Below are positions 34,110 through 41,588 of a DNA stretch of 64,000 bases, in pieces; positions within the stretch are counted from its first letter, which is position 1, and every line of letters begins with the position of its first letter. The notes below the pieces were generated by a model that was not told the origin of the DNA, searched no databases, and saw only the letters and a list, made by a program, of their open reading frames with translations. The translations under genes were made by a program, and so were the position numbers. Origin of the DNA: Prevotella sp. UBA2756 (GTDB lineage: Bacteria; Bacteroidota; Bacteroidia; Bacteroidales; Bacteroidaceae); contig DEJE01000020.1 of the NCBI GenBank assembly GCA_002353205.1, positions 89,716 to 153,715 on the forward strand, written 5' to 3'.

Positions 34110-34710
34110 TGGTATCTGCATTCATGGTGACAATGCGTCCGTCGGGAAGCTTTTTCTTGTACGTCAGCGGGTAGAGACCTTTCAGGAACTCATGCAGAGA
34201 GCCTTTCTTCATGTTGTCTGCCATGTGGCGTGTCATCTGTTTGTAGGCCAGATGGACACTGTCGGCCTCTGCTTCTTTGCCCGATTGGCGCAGGAAAGAG
34301 ACTTCCATGTTGTGAAGCTCGGTGAGTTTCTTCCATTTGTCCAGCGAGTCGTTCTGAACGGTTCCTGAGGCACTGCTGATACTGTCGATGACAACCGTCA
34401 CGTCGCCTGGTTCAACCACGACAAGCAATGGTTGCAGACCGAAGCGGAAATGGTAGTCAACAAGGATCTTGGCCATCATCAGCGTGTCGCTCTCGAACTC
34501 AAATTTCCCGTCCTTGATATAGACAGAGTCAACGTTCCAGCGCGAATCGTTGGTCAGCGGCACCAGGAAAATCTGCTTGTCGTTGTACTTCTCGGGTATG
34601 GTGCCATGAATACGGCATACACCACTGGCCGTAACGGCCGCCTTGTCACGACAAGCGGTAAACGAAATGGCCACAACGGCCATGATGCTCAAAAGCAATA
34701 TCTTCTTCAT
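34090..34710 (-). CDS. DUF4369-type lipoprotein
   Basis: A 206-residue lipoprotein: signal peptide KKILLLSIMAVVAISF and lipobox FTAC (Cys20). Residues about 33-110 match the DUF4369 pattern (CRIHGTIPEKYNDKQIFLVP, then DGKFEFESD), a domain normally found in front of thioredoxin-like disulfide reductases of Bacteroidetes. Here no thioredoxin CxxC domain follows; the rest is helical. It sits between two copies of the membrane protein/CxxCH lipoprotein pair, overlapping the next gene by 20 bases, so it belongs to the same operon. A role in the redox state or assembly of the CxxCH protein is only an inference. Confidence 0.72.
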   Translation of the reverse strand: MKKILLLSIMAVVAISFTACRDKAAVTASGVCRIHGTIPEKYNDKQIFLVPLTNDSRWNVDSVYIKDGKFEFESDTLMMAKILVDYHFRFGLQPLLVVVEPGDVTVVIDSISSASGTVQNDSLDKWKKLTELHNMEVSFLRQSGKEAEADSVHLAYKQMTRHMADNMKKGSLHEFLKGLYPLTYKKKLPDGRIVTMNADTNEEISE

Positions 34711-34808
34711 CTTCGTTAAAAACGGTTTTCTATATGTTATATTCTTTTTGTTCTATTCTTCAGTTTCTTTCGTTCCTCTTTCCTTTTCCCTAATGTCTAC
34801 AGATGCCT

Positions 34809-36347
34809 TCAACGCACGGTTACCTTCACGCGACCTTCGCTGAAGACTTGCCGATGGGCTTCCTGCGCGTCAAAAACAACGCGTGTCTTGGTGAAGTCGG
34901 GCGCATTGTAGGCATCCATCAGCTGCGCATAGAACTGGCGGGGATTGCGTTGCGGCAGGAGGAACGGTTTGCTCACCCTTCCGTTATCGTCGATACTGGC
35001 CAGATAGAGCTTGGTATACATGCCGTCCTCGCGTTTGCTGGAGAAAACGAACCAATGACTGTCGGAACTCCAATTGTGATAGCTCTCCACGTCGTTGCTG
35101 TTTGCTTCCGCAATGGGGCGTGTCTGGCGCGTTTTCAGGTTCATCAGCCACAGGTCGGCGTCAGGCTGGCAGACGGGGAAATTGCTTCTGCTGCTTCGGC
35201 AGTACATCAACCAGCGACCGTCGTAGCTGGGTCGGGCCAGTGTGTAACTCATATCGTCGGCAGGACCATTGAGTAGCGTGTCCACCGATTCGCCGAACGT
35301 TCCTGTCTTAGCATCGAACGGGATGGAGCAAAGCGAGCACTTCACCTTCAGATACTCTGCCGGCACGTTGCAAGGCTTCGATGTGCTGTAGTAGAGCGTG
35401 GTGCCGTCGGCTGAAAAAGCGGGGAATATCTCCAAATCATCGGTCTGCAGCAACGGAGAAAGAATCAGTTCGTTGCTGCGTGTGTCGAGCATCACGACAT
35501 CGCTGAAGCTGTGATACACTTCAATACGCTGTCCGCGGCCGACGAAAAAGCTCTGATGGACGGCGTTGGTGGCGTAGGCACAGTAGTCGCCCGATGGGTG
35601 CCAGCTGGCGTATGAACCTGCTGCTTTGGTGGCATCGGTCTTCGTGTCGAGCCATGTCTGTCGGCCGTCTTTCTGAATCAGCGTGCCTCCGCCCTCACCG
35701 CGAATCTGCATGGTCAACTGTCTCGGGTCGGTTTGGTTGGGGGTATGGCAGTTCATGCAGCGTCCGGGAACAGCCGTTTCTGTGAGAATGGGCTCTTCGG
35801 TGAACGTGTGGATGTCGCGCTGGTAGATGCCGATGTCGCCGCCGACCTCATAACCCGGTGCGATGCGGCGATAGGTCAGTCCGTAGTCGTCGAGACGGTA
35901 ATTGCTCACACTGACCGTGAAGTCCTTGTATTGCGTCCACTGACCATTCTTCTTGGTGCAGACGGTGAAGGTTATCTCAGCGCCGATGTTCTGTTCGGTC
36001 AGCTCATGCCATTCGTCTATGTCCCATTCGGCCCATTCGCCGTTGACATGCAGCTCGCCGCCTTTGCTGCCCCGCGCCACCACATCAACACAATCTACGT
36101 CAGCATCGGCGGCATTGAAGTCGAGCGGAGCGATGGAGGCAGGAATGGTCACGCCGATATAGTCGGGGTAGATATCCGGCAGCTGGTCGGCTTTTGTGAC
36201 GTTGGTCGGTTTCGATGAACAGGAAGTCAGCAGGCCGCACAGAACGATAGCGAAAACACACGCCAGTTCTTGAACGAGGACCAGCGGGCTGAGCCGACGG
36301 TGCTTCGTTCTATTGTTATAATGTGAGCTGTTATGAATGATCTTCAT
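34809..36347 (-). CDS. CxxCH-containing beta-propeller (PD40/TolB-like) lipoprotein, copy 2
   Basis: A 512-residue lipoprotein with an unusually long N-terminus before the signal (about 22 polar residues) and lipobox LTSC (Cys43). It shares the PDIYPDYIGVTIPASIAPL segment, a CMNCH motif at residues 197-201, the following VRG/IRG-GEGGG strand, PD40 blades, and the C-terminal SKREDGMYTKLYLASIDDNG region with copies 1 and 3. Its ATG overlaps the stop of the membrane protein gene as ATGA, so the two are translationally coupled. This coupling also decides the start. Confidence 0.75.
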   Translation of the reverse strand: MKIIHNSSHYNNRTKHRRLSPLVLVQELACVFAIVLCGLLTSCSSKPTNVTKADQLPDIYPDYIGVTIPASIAPLDFNAADADVDCVDVVARGSKGGELHVNGEWAEWDIDEWHELTEQNIGAEITFTVCTKKNGQWTQYKDFTVSVSNYRLDDYGLTYRRIAPGYEVGGDIGIYQRDIHTFTEEPILTETAVPGRCMNCHTPNQTDPRQLTMQIRGEGGGTLIQKDGRQTWLDTKTDATKAAGSYASWHPSGDYCAYATNAVHQSFFVGRGQRIEVYHSFSDVVMLDTRSNELILSPLLQTDDLEIFPAFSADGTTLYYSTSKPCNVPAEYLKVKCSLCSIPFDAKTGTFGESVDTLLNGPADDMSYTLARPSYDGRWLMYCRSSRSNFPVCQPDADLWLMNLKTRQTRPIAEANSNDVESYHNWSSDSHWFVFSSKREDGMYTKLYLASIDDNGRVSKPFLLPQRNPRQFYAQLMDAYNAPDFTKTRVVFDAQEAHRQVFSEGRVKVTVR

Positions 36348-38044
36348 TTTCCGGTCTGTTGTCGAATATAGTCGCGGTACGGCGACTCACTTACATTACC
36401 ATTGTTCTGTATGCAGCGCATCACATCTTGGTAGCCCAACGGCATGCTGCGATAGCCGCCGTATTGCTGTGCCCAGCCGAGGAACTGACCGAATTCGGGC
36501 AGTTTGCCCTTCAGCAACAGTTGACCGAGGAGATAGTCGAGGGCCATGAGATTCTGCTGATTATCGGTGAAAAGCAGTGCAAACATCGTGTCAAGTTCTG
36601 TTGCACTGTAGAGGAAATCGTTCTTATAGCGCAGGCTGCGCACTCGTGCTATCTGCTTGTCCATCATGATAGCATCCTCGCGGGCTTTGCCTTTCAGCTT
36701 CAGGGCAGCAAGCTTCTCGTCGGCCCAGTCGGAATAATAGAGGCTTTGGCTGAGCAGATGCAACTGCTTGGCGGCAGTTTTATAGTGTCCGTTGACGAGC
36801 ATACATTCGGCAATACGGCGCGTCAGTCGTCCGCTGTTGCGGGCATTCAGGATGGAAGCCTGCGAGTCGAAGGCGTATCGCTGCGCTGAATTCACCATTC
36901 CCAAGCGCCAAAACGCCTCCATCGATGGCAACATCGACGTTAGATCGCGGATTCTCGGCATGATGAGCGCATCGTCGCCACTTTGGTAGAAGTCGAACAT
37001 GCGGTCGGCCAGCTGCCGTTTCTGCGCCAAAGCCAGGTTGACGCAAACGCTGCTGAACGGTGTGTGCACCTGATATTCCTGTGCTCGGTCGATGATTTCG
37101 TCCCAACGCTCGTTGCGAACAAGATAATCCTGACGGATCAGCTCGTACATCTCCTTATCATAACCCGTCGGAATCAGGATGTGAGCACCCACGACGAGCA
37201 TCAACAGTTCCAAAGAAACGAGCAGTGCCGTCGTTTTTCTGTTCAGACGAGCCAACGAACACGATGCGCCCAGGCTTACTATGCATATTATAATAATAGG
37301 TAAGCCCCATATCATCCATGGCATTTGCAGCGGAATACGGTAGTAGGTCATCGGCAGGAACACCTGTTGAACGGGCCATTGCGTCAGCCACAGGGAGGCA
37401 ATCCATTGCACAAACAGCATTTCCGCAGCCATCCATAGCCATCTCCAGCCCATACGGGCAACACGCAGACCAACATACAGCCACGCAATCGCACCGAAAA
37501 ACCAGAACAGAAGCATGGTGAGCAGAAAGTCTTTGACGGCCACCCCCATCCTCTGTCCGTCATGCTGACGGTGTGCGGCAGCCATCAGCAGTGCAAAAGT
37601 CAGACAGGCAATCAGTGCCATCGTGTAGGACAACAATACACTGACATCGCCCATCAGCCACAACAGGAGTACACACGGCACCATCGACAAGGGGTAGAAA
37701 AGCATTGATGGGGAAGAAAGACTACCGTCAGAGCGCTTGTCAGACGGACGGAATGTCCTCATATTGGCCCACACAAGCCATTGTAAGACGACGAAAAGGA
37801 CTGCAAGAAGGAGGGCTCCAAGCCAATCCTTGTAGTAGAACTGCGTTACAAATTCTCCCAACCAGTCTGCGAGTCCTCCGGCGACGCTTATTCGCTGCCA
37901 GAAATAATCGGCAGTCCACAGGAACAGCTGGTACTGCTCCTGATACGATAAGGCATGCGGATAGCTCTTATACCAAAACAAAAAGACGGCGCTGCCCAGG
38001 AGCATCGACATCGTTGCTTGAATGTATCTCGGTAGTTGTTTCAC
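36344..38044 (-). CDS. Multi-spanning membrane protein, possible DUF6057 family, copy 2
   Basis: A 566-residue protein. I place the start at a GTG (38044) giving MKQLPRYIQATM, which aligns with the N-termini of the other two copies and follows AGAGAGAAA. An ATG at 38068 lies inside the promoter -7 element and cannot be used by that transcript. It has the shared motif YPHALSYQEQYQLFLWTADYF after the first helix, several more membrane helices to about residue 310, and a helical C-terminal region with RRIAECMLVNGHYKTAAKQL and LYYSDWADEK. First gene of the five-gene operon 38044-30662. Confidence 0.75.
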   Translation of the reverse strand: MKQLPRYIQATMSMLLGSAVFLFWYKSYPHALSYQEQYQLFLWTADYFWQRISVAGGLADWLGEFVTQFYYKDWLGALLLAVLFVVLQWLVWANMRTFRPSDKRSDGSLSSPSMLFYPLSMVPCVLLLWLMGDVSVLLSYTMALIACLTFALLMAAAHRQHDGQRMGVAVKDFLLTMLLFWFFGAIAWLYVGLRVARMGWRWLWMAAEMLFVQWIASLWLTQWPVQQVFLPMTYYRIPLQMPWMIWGLPIIIICIVSLGASCSLARLNRKTTALLVSLELLMLVVGAHILIPTGYDKEMYELIRQDYLVRNERWDEIIDRAQEYQVHTPFSSVCVNLALAQKRQLADRMFDFYQSGDDALIMPRIRDLTSMLPSMEAFWRLGMVNSAQRYAFDSQASILNARNSGRLTRRIAECMLVNGHYKTAAKQLHLLSQSLYYSDWADEKLAALKLKGKAREDAIMMDKQIARVRSLRYKNDFLYSATELDTMFALLFTDNQQNLMALDYLLGQLLLKGKLPEFGQFLGWAQQYGGYRSMPLGYQDVMRCIQNNGNVSESPYRDYIRQQTGK

Positions 38045-38065
38045 TTTCTCTCTGTCATTCAGCTG

Positions 38066-38097
38066 CAAAATTACAAACTATTTCAGAAAAATCCAAA
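38066..38097 (-). promoter_or_regulatory. Promoter of the membrane-protein/CxxCH operon
   Basis: On the minus strand TTTG (38097-38094), a 20-base spacer and TAATTTTG (38073-38066) match the consensus. The predicted transcript start is near 38059. Confidence 0.75.
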
Positions 38098-38145
38098 TGT
38101 TTTATGAGATTTAGGTGGATAGCATGCTGATTGTAAGATGGTTGA

Positions 38146-38192
38146 AAAAAGTAATGCCGCCCCGCAAGCATTCCCACTTGCAGGGCGGCATT
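38146..38192 (-). terminator. Terminator of the SusC/SusD operon
   Basis: On the minus strand AATGCCGCCCTGCAAG pairs with CTTGCGGGGCGGCATT around an 8-base loop, followed by ACTTTTTTC. It lies 24 bases after the stop of the surface lipoprotein gene. Confidence 0.88.
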
Positions 38193-38215
38193 TATAATTT
38201 AGTAATATTACCTTA

Positions 38216-39742
38216 TTACTTCTTCTTGAATGCCCACCATGTGGCCTCACTCCAGCTGCCAGTGCCAGGAGCAGCATAGATGAGCTTCATGTGGCTACCG
38301 TCGAGCTGCATGATCTCGAAGTCGGTCGGCTTGATACCTCCACTATTAATCTGGAATGGGAACAGAATCGAACCAGCGTCGGTGTGCAGAGTACCGAGCG
38401 ACCAGGCGGCCTGCGAACCATCGATAGAGGGGAATGAGCGATTACCCTTCTCCCATGCGGTGATCTCAAACTTACCCGAACGGATCTCCTTGCCGTCGGC
38501 ATCGAAGCTCTGCACGGTACCCTTGTCGTAGTTGAATGTCATGTAGGCTCCGGTGCTCTCCTCGCCAGTGGCATTTCCAGTGTCGGAATGACCCAGCTGA
38601 CCTGTCAGGTCGGCAGGAGGACAACCCCACCAGATGCCGTTGCCATCGTTGACAAACGAGTTACCGTCGCCTGGAGCGTAGCCCAGGTTACCCCATGCGC
38701 CACCGTCGGCACGGAACTCAGTGTCCCAAGTCCACGACTTCTCACTGTAGTTGGTCAGAGAACCGTCAGCATCCGACGAGCTCTTGAATGCCCACCATGT
38801 GGCCTCACCCCAGCCAGCAGTACCAGGAGCTGCGTAGATCAGCTTCAGGTTACCGCCATCGAGCTGCATGATTTCGAAGTCGGTCGGTTTGTTTCCGCCA
38901 GAGTTGATCTGGAAGGGGAAGAGGATCGTACCGGCATCGGTGTGCAGCGTGCCCAGTGACCAGGCGGCCTGCGAACCGTCGACAGAAGCGAACGAACGGT
39001 TGCCGTTGTCCCATGCTGTTACGCGGAACTTACCCGAGCGGATCTGTGTGCCGTCGGCAGCAAAGCTACGGATGTTGCCATCCTCGTCGAGGATCATATA
39101 GGCGTTGGGATCTTCCTCACCAGTGGCCACTTGTGTGTCAGAGTGATTCAGCTGGCCGGTCAGGTCGGCAGGAGGACAACCCCACCAGATGCCATTACCG
39201 TCATTGACGAAAGTCTCGCCGGGGCCGGGAGCGTAGCCCAGGTTACCCCAAGCACCACCGTCGGCACGGAAGCTGGTGTCCCATGTCCAGGTCTTCACGC
39301 CATCGGCACTGCAGAGGAACTTCATGTCGGAAGAAAGCTCTGTGGGCACATACACGGTCACGTTCTTCTTGACCTCTACGACGGTACCATCCTTATCGGC
39401 AGCACGAACAAAGAATTCCTGCGACGGGTTTCCACCGCGCTTCGGCTGAATCTTGAAGTTTCCAGAGAAGCCAGATGCAAGGATATTCTCGTTGCCGTCG
39501 GCATCGATGTTGTAGACGACGACCGACTTGTAGGGTGCGCCCACCGTGTAGAAGAAATAGTTACCGTCGGCGGCTTCGGTGTAGGAGCCGTCTTCGTTAA
39601 GCGCGCACTGCTTGAACGAGAACTCACTCTCAACGAGAGATTGTGTGAGGTCGGAAGCAGGAGCACTGATGCTGTCGACCGAAGGATCACAGGCGGTGAG
39701 CAAGCCGGCAACAGCGCACAATCCAAATATTATCTTTTTCAT
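38216..39742 (-). CDS. Surface lipoprotein with two near-identical glycan-binding-like modules
   Basis: A 508-residue lipoprotein with lipobox LLTAC (Cys18). Residues about 20-145 are Ig/PKD-like, as in SusE/SusF-type proteins. Two modules of about 170 residues follow (150-323 and 338-508). Each begins K-x-WTWDT-x-FRADGGAWGN and contains GIWWGCPPADLTGQL, SQAAWSLGTLHTDAG, KPTDFEIMQLDG and a closing ATWWAFK. The Trp-rich surfaces suggest carbohydrate binding at the cell surface. The modules are similar at the DNA level too, so the duplication is recent. Third gene of the SusC-SusD operon, in the place usually taken by a surface glycan-binding protein. Confidence 0.82.
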   Translation of the reverse strand: MKKIIFGLCAVAGLLTACDPSVDSISAPASDLTQSLVESEFSFKQCALNEDGSYTEAADGNYFFYTVGAPYKSVVVYNIDADGNENILASGFSGNFKIQPKRGGNPSQEFFVRAADKDGTVVEVKKNVTVYVPTELSSDMKFLCSADGVKTWTWDTSFRADGGAWGNLGYAPGPGETFVNDGNGIWWGCPPADLTGQLNHSDTQVATGEEDPNAYMILDEDGNIRSFAADGTQIRSGKFRVTAWDNGNRSFASVDGSQAAWSLGTLHTDAGTILFPFQINSGGNKPTDFEIMQLDGGNLKLIYAAPGTAGWGEATWWAFKSSSDADGSLTNYSEKSWTWDTEFRADGGAWGNLGYAPGDGNSFVNDGNGIWWGCPPADLTGQLGHSDTGNATGEESTGAYMTFNYDKGTVQSFDADGKEIRSGKFEITAWEKGNRSFPSIDGSQAAWSLGTLHTDAGSILFPFQINSGGIKPTDFEIMQLDGSHMKLIYAAPGTGSWSEATWWAFKKK

Positions 39743-39778
39743 TTTCTTTCTGTTTAAAAGTTATTAATACCTGATGTA

Positions 39779-41542
39779 TTAGCGGTTGTTCCAGTCAATG
39801 TACTCACTGCTCGAGTCAGTCCAACCGGCATTCTGCTTGAAGGCACCTTCACTGAGGACAATTTCTGTCTCGGGAATCTTCTGGAAACCTGCTGTCGCGT
39901 TGTAGCGTGCGGCATAGCCTCCGTTGTGAGCAGAGTTCTTGTCGGGGCGTCCGCAGTAGTAGCAGTCCTGATCGGTCTGCTTCTCCAGGGCGCTGGCAGC
40001 AATGTGCCAACGGCGGATATCATTGAAGCGCAGGCCCTCGAAAGCAAGCTCCCAGCGGCGCTCTCTCTGCAGTGCTTCGAGGCTGTACGACGGTATGTCG
40101 GCCAGTCCGGCACGTGCGCGCAGCTTGTTGATGCCAGAGACATCCTGCTTCAGCTCGCTCTGCATGAGCAGCACTTCTGCGAAGCGGATGAGCACCATGT
40201 CGTGGATGTTGCCGAGCTGGAAGTTTTCCTCTCCGGAGATTTCCCAGTTGCCCGGGTACATTTGGTTCTCGAAAGTGCACCAGTAGTCACCGTCTTCTTT
40301 CTTCGAAGTGATCGGAGAGAGCTTCTTACCGTAGTAGTCGGTCTCCTGTACGAAGTCTTCCCATCCACCCTTTGTGTAGGCGGGCAGGTCTTTCAGGTTC
40401 TGGATCGAAGCATCAAAGCGCTTGTCGTAAGGCTCGGCGTTCTTCCAGTCGGTTGCAAGGTTCGTGGCAACAGGTCCTGCGCCCCATCCCTGTCCGAAGG
40501 GGAAGGTGTTGGCGTAAGCCTGACCGCCGCGCACACCGAAGTGCAGCGAATAGCCGTTGGCGTAACCGATTGTTGTCTGCCAAGAAGCCATCTTGTTGAA
40601 CTTCACAGCGAACATTGACTCAGGATTCACTGCATTGTCGTCCTCTACCCACTTCAGGTTCTGTCCCTTTGTGTAGTCATAGTCCTCAACCGTGCAGCGG
40701 TTGGTGTAAGCCCAGAGGTTGCGGAAGTCGGGAACGAGAGAGTAACCAGAGTTGTTCACGCAGTCGTCAATATAGCTAATGACGTTAGCCTTGGTCAATG
40801 TTGAACCGTCGGGCAGCTCTACACTTTCCAACGGAGAATAGTTTGTGCTTGTCAGGTCGGCAATTGTTTCACCGTTGCAATAGAAACCTGTGTAGAACAG
40901 CCAGCAGCGGCCGAGCAGAGCCTCAGCACAGTACTTGTCCACATGGCCGTCGGTGTTGCGCTTGGCGGGCATGCACTCACAAGCGTCGCGCAGGTCCTGA
41001 AGAATCTGTCCCCAAATCTGAGCTGCTGTGGGAGGTGTCACCTCGGCAGGCTTGGCAGCCGTTGTCAGCAGAGGCACGTTTCCGTACATCGAAGCCAGCT
41101 CATAATAGAAGAAGGCACGCATGAAGAGGGCCTCACCCTTGGTCTGGTTTTTCTCCGTTTCATCAAATTCAACGGTGTTAAGAGCCTCCAGGAGGGTGTT
41201 GGCACGGTTGATACCCTGGTAGCGCTGCTTCCAGAAGTCGCGTGTCATGTCGGTGTTATAGTTCAGGATGAGGTCCATGGCCTGCATCAGCTTGTCGTTG
41301 GTACCGCCGCCACCAAACTGGTCGTCGCTGGCGAGGAGTGCGTAGTAATGCCATGTCTCCTGCGGATTGGCATTCACGGCGTTCAGGTTCTGATAGATAC
41401 CGGCGAGCGCCTGGGCGGCATCTTCAGCGTTGACAGGGAAGTTCGAAGTATCCTTCTCGGTCAAACTCATCGAGTCCAAGTCGCAAGAAGCAAGTGTTCC
41501 AGCGAAAAGCACTGCGCCTAAAATATATGTTATTTTTTTCAT
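39779..41542 (-). CDS. SusD/RagB-family outer membrane lipoprotein
   Basis: A 587-residue lipoprotein with lipobox LASC (Cys20). It shows the SusD plan: an N-terminal TPR-like helical half (e.g. AQALAGIYQNLNAVNANPQE and RYQGINRANTLLEALNTVEF), then a long insert, then the RagB/SusD C-terminal region including ALQRERRWELAFEGLRFNDIRRW. This last motif is diagnostic. It caps the SusC transporter at the cell surface and binds the oligosaccharide. 46 bases downstream of susC. Confidence 0.96.
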   Translation of the reverse strand: MKKITYILGAVLFAGTLASCDLDSMSLTEKDTSNFPVNAEDAAQALAGIYQNLNAVNANPQETWHYYALLASDDQFGGGGTNDKLMQAMDLILNYNTDMTRDFWKQRYQGINRANTLLEALNTVEFDETEKNQTKGEALFMRAFFYYELASMYGNVPLLTTAAKPAEVTPPTAAQIWGQILQDLRDACECMPAKRNTDGHVDKYCAEALLGRCWLFYTGFYCNGETIADLTSTNYSPLESVELPDGSTLTKANVISYIDDCVNNSGYSLVPDFRNLWAYTNRCTVEDYDYTKGQNLKWVEDDNAVNPESMFAVKFNKMASWQTTIGYANGYSLHFGVRGGQAYANTFPFGQGWGAGPVATNLATDWKNAEPYDKRFDASIQNLKDLPAYTKGGWEDFVQETDYYGKKLSPITSKKEDGDYWCTFENQMYPGNWEISGEENFQLGNIHDMVLIRFAEVLLMQSELKQDVSGINKLRARAGLADIPSYSLEALQRERRWELAFEGLRFNDIRRWHIAASALEKQTDQDCYYCGRPDKNSAHNGGYAARYNATAGFQKIPETEIVLSEGAFKQNAGWTDSSSEYIDWNNR

Positions 41543-41588
41543 ACTCTTATATAATGCTTAAAATAATTCTATGTTTGAAAACCTCGTC

